Source: Terribacillus sp. DMT04
GTDB lineage: Bacteria > Bacillota > Bacilli > Bacillales > Amphibacillaceae
Assembly (NCBI RefSeq): GCF_019056395.1
Contig: NZ_CP077639.1
Coordinates: 1,614,001 to 1,678,000 of the forward strand
Length of the DNA stretch: 64,000 nucleotides
Direction of reading: 5' to 3'
The notes below the pieces were generated by a model. The model did not search any database and was not told the origin of the DNA. It was given only the letters and a program-made list of their open reading frames with translations. The position numbers and the translations under genes are program-made. Below are positions 47,607-57,393 of this stretch, piece after piece (within the stretch, counting starts at the first letter, position 1; every line of letters starts with the position of its first letter).

Positions 47607-48935
47607 ATGGCAGGGAAAAAGCAAATTCAGTTTGGATTGATGCTGCATGGTCCGGGCGGTCATATGAATGCATGGAAGGACGAATCGGTGCCAGCAGATG
47701 CAAGTGTGAACATTGATTATTATCAATCAATAACGAAACAGGCAGAGGAGTCAGGGTTTCGATTTGTTTTTGTCGCGGATGGTCTTTATATAAGTGAAAA
47801 GTCGATTCCGCATTTTCTAAATCGGTTTGAGCCGTTAACCATTTTATCTGCGCTTGCGTCTGTAACAAAACATATCGGTCTTGTTGGGACCGTTTCAACT
47901 TCCTACAGCGAGCCTTTTACTATTGCGCGACAGTTTGCATCCCTCGATAAACTAAGTAAGGGGCGGGCAGGATGGAATTTGGTCACGTCACCGCTTGAGG
48001 GTTCGGCTGAAAATCATACAATCAGAAATCATCCCAATCATGCACTAAGGTATGAGATTGCAGAGGAGTACTTGGACGTTGTGAATGGGCTTTGGAGTTC
48101 TTGGGAAGATGATGCTTTTGTTAGAGACCGTACAACAGGTACGTTTTTTAATAAAGAAAAACTTCATACGCTGAATTATGAAGGCAATCATTTCTCCGTA
48201 AAAGGTCCACTTAATATTGAACGGTCGGATCAAGGACAGCCGGTTGTTTTCCAGGCGGGGTCTTCCGAAGCGGGAAAAAATCTCGCGGCAAAGGGGGCGG
48301 ATGCTGTCTTTACGAATGCAGACTCCCTGGCAACAGCGCAGGCCTTTTATAAAGATGTAAAGAATCGTGCTGCGGCTATGGGAAGAGAAAAGTCTGCAAT
48401 AAAGATTTTCCCTGGAATACACCCGATAGTTGGAAGTACCGTAGATGAGGCAGAGAAAAAATACGATGCCATCAAAAATTTAGTGTCCATTGAGGAAGCG
48501 TTAAATTATTTAGGAAGATTTTTTGATCATTATGATTTTAGTCAATTCCCATTGGATGAGCCATTCCCGGATATTGGAGAGGTTGGGTCAAACAGCTTCA
48601 AATCGACAACGGATGGAATCAAAAAACTAGCAAAAGACAATCAGCTTACATTGCGGGAAGTTGCCTTGCAAGTGACTACTCCGAAAAGTGCATTTTTCGG
48701 CACGTATGAACAGGTTGCAAATCAGCTGATACAATGGGTAGAAGAAGAAGCTGCCGATGGCTTTATTTTTGGGGCTCCTATTCTTGCCAGCGGCCTGGAC
48801 GAATGGGTAGAGCATGTGATCCCCATATTAGAGGAGAAGGGATATTACGATAAAAGTTACAAAGCTGAAACGCTGCGGGGGAATCTTGGATTGGCATATA
48901 AAGAGAATGTTCATCGTAAAGAAACTGTAAGGTAA
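47607..48935 (+). CDS. NtaA/SnaA/DszA-family FMN-dependent monooxygenase (CmoJ/YtnJ-like)
   Basis: The 442-residue LLM enzyme starts [20 protein letters not shown] and contains the family landmarks [55 protein letters not shown] and [21 protein letters not shown]. These two-component monooxygenases use FMNH2 from a separate reductase. The best match in a known locus is CmoJ (YtnJ), which cleaves N-acetylated S-modified cysteines in B. subtilis. Here it lies behind the LysR regulator in tail-to-tail orientation, apart from the operon that encodes the other Cmo proteins. ATG 47607 is nine bases after GAAGGGG. Confidence 0.88.
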   Translation: MAGKKQIQFGLMLHGPGGHMNAWKDESVPADASVNIDYYQSITKQAEESGFRFVFVADGLYISEKSIPHFLNRFEPLTILSALASVTKHIGLVGTVSTSYSEPFTIARQFASLDKLSKGRAGWNLVTSPLEGSAENHTIRNHPNHALRYEIAEEYLDVVNGLWSSWEDDAFVRDRTTGTFFNKEKLHTLNYEGNHFSVKGPLNIERSDQGQPVVFQAGSSEAGKNLAAKGADAVFTNADSLATAQAFYKDVKNRAAAMGREKSAIKIFPGIHPIVGSTVDEAEKKYDAIKNLVSIEEALNYLGRFFDHYDFSQFPLDEPFPDIGEVGSNSFKSTTDGIKKLAKDNQLTLREVALQVTTPKSAFFGTYEQVANQLIQWVEEEAADGFIFGAPILASGLDEWVEHVIPILEEKGYYDKSYKAETLRGNLGLAYKENVHRKETVR

Positions 48936-48937
48936 TA

Positions 48938-48972
48938 GAAAAGAGGTTAGCCTGGTTGGCTAACCTCTTTTT
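48938..48972. terminator. Bidirectional terminator
   Basis: AAAAGAGGTTAGCC and GGCTAACCTCTTTT are perfect 14-bp arms with a 5-base loop, with A and T runs outside, between two converging genes. Confidence 0.95.
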
Positions 48973-49887
48973 TCAGTTACTAACTGCACGAGCAATGCCA
49001 GCAGCCGACTTGTTATGAAAGGCATCTTCTATTAATTCAATTAACTGTGTGGCAGCTTTTCCTGGCGTGTCATGTGTTCTTCTAAGCAGACCGATCGGCG
49101 GGGAAACCGATATCCCGTTTATTTCGACCACTTTAGTACCGGGGATGGAGAAGGAATGGGCAGTCCGTGTAAATAGAGAGACGCCCAAACCTGCCTGCAC
49201 GTAGTGTTTATGAGACATACTGCTCGTTATTTCAATTTTTTTATAAGCTGTACCGATTGCTTCCACGATATTTTGTTCAATTTGAATGCGTATCGGACAA
49301 TTATGCGGTGTGAATAAAATGGTTTCATGCTGCAGTTCCGTTATGTCTGCAGTACTCTTTTCTGCAAGTGGATGGGAAGAGGGCACTAACAACACAATAT
49401 CATCTTGATACAGCGGTTTGAATACATTCTTCATGGAAACTTCAGGGGCTCCGCAAATGGCAAAGTCAATCTCGTCATTATACAGCAGCGAGCTTAGTGT
49501 ATTGGCATCCGCAACTTGTATCGATAACTCTACATGTGGATATTTCTCTTTAAAGTCAGCAATGATGCTAGGAAACTCTAAGCTGGCAGTAGGTTCCGAT
49601 ATGCCTATACGAATCAATCCTGCCATACCAACTTCTAAATCTTGCAGCGTGTTCGTTAGTTTTTCGTACTCTTGCAGCAGCGTTTTAGCTCGCTCATAAA
49701 AGACTCGGCCAGATTCGGTCAATTTTAACGTTTTTCCTCTTTCAAGCAGTTTCTCACCAATTTCTTCTTCTAAGTGTTTGATGTGCAAGGTGATGGTTGG
49801 CTGCGAATAATTTAAAACTTCGGCAGCTTTTAAAAAGTTGCCCTGTTTGACGATTGTAGCAAAAGTTCGGATAGCGCGAATCTCCAT
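48973..49887 (-). CDS. LysR-family regulator, YtlI-like
   Basis: The 304-residue protein has a LysR helix-turn-helix (IRTFATIVKQGNFLKAAEVL, NYSQPTITLHIKHLEEEIG) and an inducer-binding domain with ELSIQVADANTLSSLLYNDEIDFAICG. The position, facing an operon for S-compound uptake and oxidation, is that of B. subtilis YtlI, the activator of the ytmI operon. I start at ATG 49887, behind GAGGGG; the longer frame upstream has no ribosome site. Confidence 0.88.
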   Translation of the reverse strand: MEIRAIRTFATIVKQGNFLKAAEVLNYSQPTITLHIKHLEEEIGEKLLERGKTLKLTESGRVFYERAKTLLQEYEKLTNTLQDLEVGMAGLIRIGISEPTASLEFPSIIADFKEKYPHVELSIQVADANTLSSLLYNDEIDFAICGAPEVSMKNVFKPLYQDDIVLLVPSSHPLAEKSTADITELQHETILFTPHNCPIRIQIEQNIVEAIGTAYKKIEITSSMSHKHYVQAGLGVSLFTRTAHSFSIPGTKVVEINGISVSPPIGLLRRTHDTPGKAATQLIELIEDAFHNKSAAGIARAVSN

Positions 49888-49973
49888 GATAACCCCTCGC
49901 TCCTCTCTAATTTCAAAGTTCTGAATTGTGCGTTTACTAAAACTAATTATACTTTTTTGATTGTTTGCCTTAT

Positions 49974-49979
49974 TATAAT
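49974..49979 (+). promoter_or_regulatory. -10 box of the sulfur operon
   Basis: A perfect TATAAT without a usable -35 hexamer at 16-18 bases. This is typical of promoters that need an activator, here probably the facing LysR protein. Confidence 0.5.
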
Positions 49980-50032
49980 TTACATGATCAACTATTCCAA
50001 GTGGTTTAGGTGGAATTAAAAGGAGGATCACG

Positions 50033-50593
50033 ATGACAAGAGTTACCATAGTGGCCGGCGGAAATTCTGTTCATTCCCGACTTACTGGCGTACTGCAGCA
50101 TGTTCAACGTTCTTTGGAAGCAGGAGGAGCGGAGCTAAATGTCATTCAAGTGCACCAGCTGCCAAGTAAAGCCTTGCTGACTGCTGATTTTTCTAACAAA
50201 GAAATGAAAGAAGCAATTGAGCGAGTAAAAGCTAGTGATGGTGTCGTCTTCTTGTCGCCCGTATACAAAGCAGCTTACTCCGGTATTTTAAAAACGTTTT
50301 TAGATATGCTTCCGCAGAAAAGTTTAACAGGAAAGTCGGTGCTGCCGCTCATTTTAGGCGGAACCAATGCGCATCTGCTTGTCCTTGATTATGCACTCAA
50401 ACCAGTTATTCATAATTTGGGAGCCACTGCGGTTCATACGGGCGTTTTCGTATTAGACAAACAAGTTACAAAACTGGAGGAAAATCAATACGTGCTGGAT
50501 TCAGAAGCAGTAACGCGGCTAAACAACGCGCTTGCATTGTATAAAAGTTCTTTAGGAGGGAAGATGGATGTCTATCACACTCAATATTCTTGA
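50033..50593 (+). CDS. NADPH-dependent FMN reductase (SsuE/MsuE-like)
   Basis: The 186-residue flavodoxin-fold protein starts TRVTIVAGGNSVHSRLTGVL and contains SDGVVFLSPVYKAAYSGILKTFLDMLPQ, the hallmark of SsuE-type reductases. Its product, reduced FMN, is what the monooxygenases at 47.6 and 50.6 kb need. In the B. subtilis ytm operon the flavin-related gene is ribR instead. AAAAGGAGG precedes ATG 50033. It overlaps the next gene by 26 bases. Confidence 0.88.
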   Translation: MTRVTIVAGGNSVHSRLTGVLQHVQRSLEAGGAELNVIQVHQLPSKALLTADFSNKEMKEAIERVKASDGVVFLSPVYKAAYSGILKTFLDMLPQKSLTGKSVLPLILGGTNAHLLVLDYALKPVIHNLGATAVHTGVFVLDKQVTKLEENQYVLDSEAVTRLNNALALYKSSLGGKMDVYHTQYS

Positions 50594-51599
50594 TCAAAGT
50601 CTTGTAGGAGAAGAAGAACAAGCAGAGCAGGCTATTCAGAATACGGTCAGACTCGCACAGGCCGCAGAAAAACTTGGATACCACAGATTTTGGGTATCCG
50701 AGCATCATAACAGCAGAGACGTAGCAGGGTCGGCTCCAGAAGCGCTTATCGGCTACTTATTGGCAAGAACAAACACACTGAAAATCGGCTCAGGCGGTGT
50801 AATGCTGCAGCACTATAGTCCCTACAAGGTGGCCGAGATATTTCATGTGTTAGCTTCACTTGCTCCTGGCAGAGTAGATCTTGGCGTCGGCAAAGCGCCT
50901 GGCGGATTAAACGTTTCTACGCAAGCATTACAGGAGGACTTAAAGCCAGCACATAAAGACTTCACACAAAAATTACTGGATCTGAAAGCATATGTGAATA
51001 GAGAGGAGCAGACAGAAAAATTAGAAGCGACGCCAGTTCCAAGTTCTGCACCCGAAATGTTTTTGTTAGGTGGAAGCGCCGAGAGTGCGGAACTTGCGGC
51101 AAAACAAGGCATATCCTTTGTATTCGCTTATTTTATAAACGGAGACAATGTGGTACTACAAGAAGCTAGAGAGGCCTTTGAAAAACACAGCCCTAAAGGT
51201 GCGAAGCATAAATTTCTTCTGGCGCTCACAGTCGCTGTGGCAGAAGACGAAGAAAAGGCGCTTTCGTACATAAAACAAAAAGAATCTGTTAAAATAACAT
51301 TCTCTGATGGAAGAAAGCTTAATGTCGGATCAATAAACGATGCAAAGGAGCTTGTGAAAGACGCCGATAAGGCAGACTACTTTATAAAAATCCAGAAAGC
51401 AGGCTATCTGGCAGGAACGAAAGAAACAGTAAGCAAAAACTTGCATGCATTATCTCGAACATATGACATTGACGAAGTGATTGTGCTATCGCCAATTGCA
51501 GACATCGAGCAAAGAATTGCAATGTTTACATCGCTTAAAGAAGCATTAGACACCGACGATAATTATAATCAAAAATTTACTGGTGAGGTGCGTATTTGA
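50568..51599 (+). CDS. Luciferase-like monooxygenase (CmoO/YtmO-like)
   Basis: The 343 residues fit the bacterial-luciferase fold: LNILDQSLVGEEEQAEQAI, YHRFWVSEHHNSRDVAGSAPE, TLKIGSGGVMLQHYSPYKVAE and ASLAPGRVDLGVGKAPGG. In B. subtilis the related YtmO/CmoO is encoded with the glutaredoxin-like CmoI and CmoJ, exactly as the next gene here. It probably oxidises an S-alkylated cysteine derivative with FMNH2. ATG 50568 follows TAGGAGGG. Its stop overlaps the next start. Confidence 0.88.
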   Translation: MSITLNILDQSLVGEEEQAEQAIQNTVRLAQAAEKLGYHRFWVSEHHNSRDVAGSAPEALIGYLLARTNTLKIGSGGVMLQHYSPYKVAEIFHVLASLAPGRVDLGVGKAPGGLNVSTQALQEDLKPAHKDFTQKLLDLKAYVNREEQTEKLEATPVPSSAPEMFLLGGSAESAELAAKQGISFVFAYFINGDNVVLQEAREAFEKHSPKGAKHKFLLALTVAVAEDEEKALSYIKQKESVKITFSDGRKLNVGSINDAKELVKDADKADYFIKIQKAGYLAGTKETVSKNLHALSRTYDIDEVIVLSPIADIEQRIAMFTSLKEALDTDDNYNQKFTGEVRI

Positions 51600-51862
51600 T
51601 GGCCGCTGAGAAAAGAATAGTAGTATGGAGCAAGCAAGGCTGCAGTTATTGTGAGACAGTGAAAGCATTTTTAACAGAGAAAGAAATTCCTTTTTCAACA
51701 ATAGATGTGACAGCAAATGATACATTTCGTGATGTTTTGGAGGTGAAATATGACATCCGCTATGTTCCTGTTGTAGAAATAGGTACGGGAACAGCATCTT
51801 ATCAAGCGGTGTTGAAACCCGATATAGAAGCTTTGAAAGAAGCTTTAACTTTGTATAATTAA
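51599..51862 (+). CDS. Glutaredoxin-like protein (CmoI/YtnI-like)
   Basis: The 87-residue thioredoxin-fold protein has a CxxC pair at Cys15 and Cys18 (SKQGCSYCETVKAFL) and RYVPVVEIG with the conserved cis-Pro. It is the counterpart of YtnI/CmoI. Its job may be to reduce a disulfide or to support the monooxygenase cycle. It starts at ATG 51599, overlapping the stop of the preceding gene (TGATG), eight bases after GAGGTG. Confidence 0.87.
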   Translation: MAAEKRIVVWSKQGCSYCETVKAFLTEKEIPFSTIDVTANDTFRDVLEVKYDIRYVPVVEIGTGTASYQAVLKPDIEALKEALTLYN

Positions 51863-51876
51863 ACTGGAGGATCATG

Positions 51877-52443
51877 ATGAGTAAAGACATTTTTCGTATT
51901 GCAACCGAAGCCGATGCACCGGCATTTTTAGAACTGCTATCTAGTGCTTTTAAACCACTTGGAGAGATGGGAATTGATTGGCCGTCAACGAGAGCTACAT
52001 TGGAGATGGTCACAGACAACATTAAAAATTCGACAGCGGTCGTCTTGGAAAGAGACGGCAGATTGCTATCAACCATTACGATTCGTTTCCCATGGGAAAG
52101 CACGTCGCCGGTTTCAGGCTACCCATTCGTGTGGTGGTTTGCGACAGCTCCAGACTTAGCGGGTCAAGGAATCGGAAATAAATTGCTGGACTATGTGGAG
52201 AACACATTGTTAATAGAAACATTTAAAGCACCAGCATATACATTAGGCACTTCTGGTCGTAAACACCCTTGGCTGCTGCAGATGTATGAGGGCAAAGGGT
52301 ATAAGCGATATTTTGAGCATGAAAATGACAATGGAGACTTAGGCGTCCTTATGTACAAAGTTCTTATTCCTGAACGATTTGATGCTAATGTTTTAGGTAC
52401 TCCGGCATTTGCTGATAAGAAAGTGGAACAATCTTCTAAGTAA
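51877..52443 (+). CDS. GNAT-family acetyltransferase (YtmI-like)
   Basis: The 188 residues include the acetyl-CoA binding pattern WWFATAPDLAGQGIGNKLLDYVE and a late GRKHPWLLQMYEGKGYKRY motif. In B. subtilis, the acetyltransferase of the S-(2-succino)cysteine route N-acetylates the imported amino acid before oxidation. The same role is likely here from the neighbourhood. ATG 51877 is six bases after GGAGG; an ATG three bases earlier is less well spaced. Confidence 0.8.
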   Translation: MSKDIFRIATEADAPAFLELLSSAFKPLGEMGIDWPSTRATLEMVTDNIKNSTAVVLERDGRLLSTITIRFPWESTSPVSGYPFVWWFATAPDLAGQGIGNKLLDYVENTLLIETFKAPAYTLGTSGRKHPWLLQMYEGKGYKRYFEHENDNGDLGVLMYKVLIPERFDANVLGTPAFADKKVEQSSK

Positions 52444-52458
52444 AGAGGAGGTACAGCA

Positions 52459-53220
52459 GTGAATGAGTTCTTCAAATGGGAATATGTGATCACTTTATTC
52501 CCTAAAGTGTTGTCGGCATTGCCGACAACATTACTCATTGTTTTATTCGCCACGCTAATTGGCAGTTTTTTAGGCCTGATCATTGCGTATTGCAGGATTG
52601 AAAGGATACCATTTTTAAATCAGATTAGTGCTGTTTATGTCTCTTTTATCCGAGGAACGCCTATTTTAGTCCAAATGTTCATTGTATTTTATGGAGTTCC
52701 AAGCTTACTTGGCGCATTAGGTATAGATATATCAAACTGGAATAAGCTGTACTTCATTTACATCACCTATGGCATAAATACCTCAGCATACTTTTCAGAG
52801 ATCTTCCGTTCAGCTATATCAAGTGTTCCTGCATCCCAATATGAAGCAGCTGCATCCATCGGCTTGACCAAGTGGCAGGCGTACCGGCGAACATTAATTC
52901 CGCAAGCAGGGAAAATTGCGTTTCCGAACTTTGGTGTTTCGATTGTAAACCTTCTTCAAAATACGTCGTTAGCCTTTTCTTTAGGTGTGCTGGACATTAT
53001 GGGCAAAGTGCAAACCTTAGGAGCTTTATATTATCGTGTGTTAGAAGGGTACTTTATTGCAGCCATCATCTTTATCGCCCTAAGCATAACATTGGAGAAA
53101 CTGTTCAATATGCTGGAAAAAAGGATGCATGCACCTAAAAGAAGCAAACAGGTTACCATGCAGCCATTATCGATAGAGAGAGCCGAGAGTGCAATGACAA
53201 TACAAAAAAGCATAAAGTAA
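52459..53220 (+). CDS. Polar amino-acid ABC importer permease (TcyL/TcyM-like)
   Basis: The 253-residue permease starts at GTG 52459 after AGAGGAGGT. It has about five membrane helices (LPTTLLIVLFATLIGSFLG at the start) and the coupling loop EAAASIGLTKWQAYRRTLIPQ. It is of the HisM/TcyL type that works as a pair with the second permease of the operon. The C-terminus carries a cytoplasmic tail rich in charged residues, slightly longer than usual. Confidence 0.9.
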   Translation: MNEFFKWEYVITLFPKVLSALPTTLLIVLFATLIGSFLGLIIAYCRIERIPFLNQISAVYVSFIRGTPILVQMFIVFYGVPSLLGALGIDISNWNKLYFIYITYGINTSAYFSEIFRSAISSVPASQYEAAASIGLTKWQAYRRTLIPQAGKIAFPNFGVSIVNLLQNTSLAFSLGVLDIMGKVQTLGALYYRVLEGYFIAAIIFIALSITLEKLFNMLEKRMHAPKRSKQVTMQPLSIERAESAMTIQKSIK

Positions 53221-53241
53221 AGCCAAACAGGAGGTAAAATT

Positions 53242-54075
53242 ATGAAAATTTATTCAATATTCAAAATATACAGTATATTAGGCGTTGCTGTTCTTATGAC
53301 GCTACTGCTTTCCGCTTGCGGAAGTGCAGATAATGCAGAAGAAGCGAGTGCTGCTAATAACGATCATGATGCAAAAGAATTGGTGATTGGAACAGGGAAC
53401 GCCTACCAGCCATTTGTGTATTTGGATGAAAACGGGAAGCTGACAGGGTATGAGAAAGCTGTTCTGGATGAAGTAGATAATTTGCTGCCGCAATATAAAT
53501 TCAAATATGAGTCATTTGAATTTAAGAACGTGCTGCCTGCATTGGATGCAAACAAAGTAGATTTAGCAGCACATCAATACGAAATCAACGAAGAAAGGCA
53601 AGAAAAGTACCTATTTGGAACAGTCGGTTATACAGATTATACAAGCTATGTAGTTGTAGATGGAGATTCTAAAAATGATTTCCAAACGCTGGACGATCTG
53701 GCTGGAAAGAAAGTGCACACATCAGCGGGAAGCAACTTTGCTTACCTTTTAGAGCAGTATAACAAAGAACATAACAATAAAATTGAAATTATCTATGGTG
53801 ATGGTGGTAATGAATTGCTCATAAACAATCTCCAAAATGGGACAGTGGATGCGACGCTTTTGACCAAATATGATATAGATAAATTAAACAAACAATTCAA
53901 TGCAAATCTTATTACATCAGGAGAGCCGGTGAATGTGTCTAAAACATATTATCTCTATCAAAAAGATAATACAAAACTTCAAAAGGAAATAGATGGAGCT
54001 TTACAAGAATTAATTGACAACGGAAAATTGGCCGAGCTTTCAGAAGAATATCTTGGAGGAGACTTTACCAAATAG
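53242..54075 (+). CDS. Amino-acid ABC importer substrate-binding lipoprotein (TcyJ/TcyK-like)
   Basis: The 277 residues start with a lipoprotein signal ending LLLSAC (Cys26 lipidated). The SBP_bac_3 fold follows, with ELVIGTGNAYQPFVYLDENG, GYEKAVLDEVDNLLPQYKF and a mid-protein YGDGGNELLINNLQNGTVDA. Relatives bind cystine and other sulfur amino acids. B. subtilis has two such proteins (TcyJ and TcyK); here there is one. AGGAGGTAAAA precedes the ATG. Confidence 0.9.
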   Translation: MKIYSIFKIYSILGVAVLMTLLLSACGSADNAEEASAANNDHDAKELVIGTGNAYQPFVYLDENGKLTGYEKAVLDEVDNLLPQYKFKYESFEFKNVLPALDANKVDLAAHQYEINEERQEKYLFGTVGYTDYTSYVVVDGDSKNDFQTLDDLAGKKVHTSAGSNFAYLLEQYNKEHNNKIEIIYGDGGNELLINNLQNGTVDATLLTKYDIDKLNKQFNANLITSGEPVNVSKTYYLYQKDNTKLQKEIDGALQELIDNGKLAELSEEYLGGDFTK

Positions 54076-54090
54076 GAAGGAGCTCAGTGT

Positions 54091-54801
54091 ATGGATTTTG
54101 ATTTTGCGTTTATGTTGGAAGCTTTTGTGGCTGCGTTGCACTATTTACCTACTACGCTGTTATTAGGGTTTCTGCCGCTTCTATTTGGCTCGGTTATTGG
54201 GTTGGGCATCGCGTTAATACGTCATTATAAGATACCGATACTCGCTGTATTCTTTAAATGGTTTGTGACGATATTTAAAGCTATACCAGTTGTGTTAATT
54301 TTGCTCGTTTCCTACCTTGTTTTTTCAGACGCATTGGATAAAATGGCAGACTCTCTCGCCCTGTCTATCTCTTTCAGTGACATAGATAGAAGGTGGATTG
54401 CTATTTTTGCACTCACTTTATACGCGACAAGCGGCTTATCGGAAATATTCAGAGGCGCGTTAGCTTCGATCCCAAAAGGACAGACTGATGCAGCCTATTC
54501 TGTTGGCTTGACTAACTTACAGGTTTTACGAAGAGTGATGATTCCGCAAGTCATTCCGCTGGCATTGCCTTTAGTGAATAATATGCTAATCAGTTTAATT
54601 AAAGCTTCTTCTCTTGTCTCGATGGTATCTGTCGTAGATATTCTCAATGGTGCGGTAATTGAAGCAAATGTAAATTATCGTTATCTGGAAGCATATGTAG
54701 CCGTGTCGATCATTTATTGGGGAGTATGTGCGTCTATCGAAGCAGTAACGGCAGGATACGAGAAATACGCACATAGAAGCAGAAGGAGACAGTTTGCATG
54801 A
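54091..54801 (+). CDS. Polar amino-acid ABC importer second permease
   Basis: The 236-residue permease has about five helices and the coupling loop [21 protein letters not shown]. Together with the permease at 52.5 kb it should form a heterodimer. AAGGAGC precedes ATG 54091. It overlaps the ATPase gene by 4 bases. Confidence 0.9.
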   Translation: MDFDFAFMLEAFVAALHYLPTTLLLGFLPLLFGSVIGLGIALIRHYKIPILAVFFKWFVTIFKAIPVVLILLVSYLVFSDALDKMADSLALSISFSDIDRRWIAIFALTLYATSGLSEIFRGALASIPKGQTDAAYSVGLTNLQVLRRVMIPQVIPLALPLVNNMLISLIKASSLVSMVSVVDILNGAVIEANVNYRYLEAYVAVSIIYWGVCASIEAVTAGYEKYAHRSRRRQFA

Positions 54802-55532
54802 TAGAAATTAAGAATATATCCAAATCCTTCGGTAAAAACGCTATCTTAAAGGGAATGAACGTGAGAATCGACAAAGGAGAAGTAGTAGTGATAGTAGGAC
54901 CGAGCGGCTCCGGAAAATCCACGTTCTTAAGATGCATCAACTTCCTGGAAAGAGCTGATGCAGGAGAAATCAGTATCGGTCAGACAAAAGTAGAATTTAA
55001 GAAAGCAAAATCGAAGGAAATACTCGCAGTACGCAGACAAACAGCAATGGTCTTTCAGCAATATGATCTATTCCATCATAAATCAGCAATTGAGAATATT
55101 GTAGAAGGCCTTATTGTTGCACGAAAAGTGCCTAAAGAAGAAGCTTATGAAAAAGGCCTGGCGTTATTAAGTAAAGTAGGCTTGAAGGATAAAAGAGACG
55201 CTTACCCGCATCAATTATCTGGAGGACAGCAGCAGCGAGTTGGAATAGCCCGCGCACTCGCGCTAAATCCGGAAGTGATCTTATTCGATGAGCCTACATC
55301 AGCACTAGATCCCGAATTAGTTGGAGAAACATTGGATGTCATAAAAAAAGTCGCACAAACCGGTGTAACGATGATTATCGTAACGCATGAAATGAGCTTT
55401 GCTTACGAAATTGCAGATCGCGTCATCTTCATGGAAGATGGTGTAATAGTGGAACAAGGTTCGCCAAAAGAATTATTTGAACAAACGAAGGAGGAAAGGA
55501 CAAAGCAATTTTTGGCTAGGTTTAGCAGATAG
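54798..55532 (+). CDS. Polar amino-acid ABC importer ATPase (TcyN-like)
   Basis: The 244-residue ATPase has the Walker [10 protein letters not shown] (34-42), Q-loop MVFQQYDLF, signature [16 protein letters not shown], Walker [14 protein letters not shown] and the switch His in IVTHEMSFA. It energises the importer encoded just before. It ends the sulfur operon; no deacetylase gene of the SndA type follows in this window. Confidence 0.94.
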   Translation: MIEIKNISKSFGKNAILKGMNVRIDKGEVVVIVGPSGSGKSTFLRCINFLERADAGEISIGQTKVEFKKAKSKEILAVRRQTAMVFQQYDLFHHKSAIENIVEGLIVARKVPKEEAYEKGLALLSKVGLKDKRDAYPHQLSGGQQQRVGIARALALNPEVILFDEPTSALDPELVGETLDVIKKVAQTGVTMIIVTHEMSFAYEIADRVIFMEDGVIVEQGSPKELFEQTKEERTKQFLARFSR

Positions 55533-56022
55533 TGAAAAAGTTGCGGACATAGGAACTGACCCATTTCTCAGCCAGCGATCAAAACCCCTTCAACCATCCG
55601 CTTGCCGATATGTATCGGTGATTGGTTTATAGATAATATGCAAGAAGTAATTCGTAACCTGATAGAGAGTAGCAAAGGTGTAAACGTCACCAAACGTCAC
55701 CATTGTGTTACTCTCAGGGTTACAGTTCAATCTCTGTATATGCTTTTTTTACACTCGTTTTTGTTTAAGAAAGACAAAACTTACATTTATTTCTCGACAC
55801 CATATATCTTCGGAACAAATAGGAAGCTAATAACGACGCCAATAACTCCAGTAAAGCAATCAAAAATTACACCGTTCCAAACATTTTCGGGCATTGGGAT
55901 TTAGACAGGATATACCGAAATACAAAATCTGCCTTAATCCTCGTTTTAGTTTTGTTATGTGATCAGCAGGTTTTATGATAAGTTCGTAACTAAGTATTAG
56001 AATCTTCGTTTAAAAAGGGTTG
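55533..56022. other. Gap after the sulfur operon
   Basis: Near 55548-55573 the minus strand reads GTCAGTTCCTATGTCCGCAA, which reminds me of ends of IS21-type elements. A short tandem repeat AACGTCACCAAACGTCACC lies near 55683. A minus-strand frame (55787-55897) could be the end of a lost membrane protein. No convincing gene. Confidence 0.35.
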
Positions 56023-57285
56023 TCAGATAAAAAGGTTAGTATTACTCCCTTTGTTATATTTGAATTTTTTAGGTGTGGTTCCGGTGTACTTTTTAAAAAC
56101 TTTTGTAAAATGGCTTTGATCGTGAAAATTAAGCAAGGTATAAATTTCAGAAATTTGATAATCAGTTTGAGTAAGAAGCCTTTTTGATTCTTCTACTTTT
56201 TGATTAAGAATATATTCCGTCATAGACATGCCTACTTCTTTCTTAAACAATGCTGATAAATAGTTTTGATGCATATTCACTAACTTCGCCATTTGTCCCA
56301 ATTTAATTTCCTCATAAAGATGTTTAAAAATATAGGATTGACACTTATTAATAGGAGGAGTGTACTTTTGCTGTTTAATCTCATCTACACGATCTGTAAA
56401 AGCATATAGGACTTCATTAAGATAATACTCCATACCTAACACTTCTTTAAAGTCTTCCACCCCTTGTATATAGTGATCACTCATGGTGTAAGCCAATTCA
56501 TGATGAAGTCCGCCCTCAATGGCATAACGTGTAGCAAGAGTGATAGACGTTATAACTAAGTTTTTTTGACTTCTTAAATGACTTTTTTTTGAAAGAATCC
56601 CTAAGTGCCCATCAAAATCAGGGTTATTTAAGTAGTTTTTGAGGTTCTCTTTATCTCCCTCTTTAACACATTTCATCACCATTTGTTCCCATTTGTAAGA
56701 ATTGTGAAAAAAGTTTTCTTGTCGATTTTTAGATATATGTAAATCAGGATTCTCTTCTAGAGTGGCATTCTTTGATAAATGGTTGTTCTTTTGAATAACT
56801 TCATTAACTGTAAGGCGCTCATCATACAAAAGATTAGCAGCTATAACGCTTATGTGCAGAAGAGTACGCTGATTTATCACAGATAAAGATGCATAATAAT
56901 TTGCCAAGGTGTCCATTGAGAATCTCAGTTGACTATCATTTATTAACCCGAATACTGTTTCATTACCAATAGACGAATAGATGGAGGGGCCTAAAACCCA
57001 AAAACCATGTAATTTATCATTGTCTCCAACCTTGAAAAAGATATAGTTCTCCAATAAGCTTGTGGTGCATAAAACGGGAACATTTAAAGGAGCAGTAAAA
57101 AAATCTAGTTGTTGTAATAATTTGTCATAAGATGGATAAAGGAGATTGCTCGTTACATTTGCCGGAAAACTTGTAACAACCTTAAAGTTCTTATTTAAAT
57201 AAAAAGCAGGTATGTGCATTGTTTCATACATTAACTCACTAAGGTATTTTATATCCTTTAAATTCTTTGGAGTGACTGCACTCAT
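56023..57285 (-). CDS. AraC-family transcriptional regulator with long N-terminal sensor
   Basis: The 420 residues end in an AraC DNA-binding domain: GQMAKLVNMHQNYLSALFKKEVGMSMTEYI and ISEIYTLLNFHDQSHFTKVFKKYTGTTPKKF. The first 300 residues are an extended sensor part, similar in layout to Bacillus regulators of the YdeC/YisR kind. GGGAGGT precedes ATG 57285. A cre-like site lies 20 bases upstream, so CcpA may repress it. No obvious target gene is adjacent on the minus strand. Confidence 0.85.
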   Translation of the reverse strand: MSAVTPKNLKDIKYLSELMYETMHIPAFYLNKNFKVVTSFPANVTSNLLYPSYDKLLQQLDFFTAPLNVPVLCTTSLLENYIFFKVGDNDKLHGFWVLGPSIYSSIGNETVFGLINDSQLRFSMDTLANYYASLSVINQRTLLHISVIAANLLYDERLTVNEVIQKNNHLSKNATLEENPDLHISKNRQENFFHNSYKWEQMVMKCVKEGDKENLKNYLNNPDFDGHLGILSKKSHLRSQKNLVITSITLATRYAIEGGLHHELAYTMSDHYIQGVEDFKEVLGMEYYLNEVLYAFTDRVDEIKQQKYTPPINKCQSYIFKHLYEEIKLGQMAKLVNMHQNYLSALFKKEVGMSMTEYILNQKVEESKRLLTQTDYQISEIYTLLNFHDQSHFTKVFKKYTGTTPKKFKYNKGSNTNLFI

Positions 57286-57304
57286 TAATAAGATACCTCC
57301 CGTT

Positions 57305-57318
57305 TTAAAGCGCTTTCA
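57305..57318. promoter_or_regulatory. cre-like site 1
   Basis: TTAAAGCGCTTTCA matches the CcpA consensus TGWAANCGNTNWCA with one mismatch. It lies directly upstream of the AraC-type gene. Confidence 0.6.
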
Positions 57319-57379
57319 AAAAAGATTAAAGTGACTATTTAATTACAAGAAAAGATAATGAGATACTAATAACGTACTA

Positions 57380-57393
57380 TGAAAGCGGTTAAA
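57380..57393. promoter_or_regulatory. cre-like site 2
   Basis: TGAAAGCGGTTAAA matches the same consensus with one mismatch and lies between the AraC gene and the plus-strand oxidoreductase gene. Confidence 0.5.

Noticed and set aside
55548-55573. Possible IS21-type end
   Set aside because: Only a short resemblance from memory; no transposase, partner end or target duplication was found.
55683-55702. Short tandem repeat AACGTCACC
   Set aside because: Only two copies, with no coding or regulatory context; probably chance or slippage.
55602-55904. Open frame of about 100 codons after the sulfur operon
   Set aside because: No ribosome site, odd composition, and it crosses a region that looks like decayed or IS-derived sequence.
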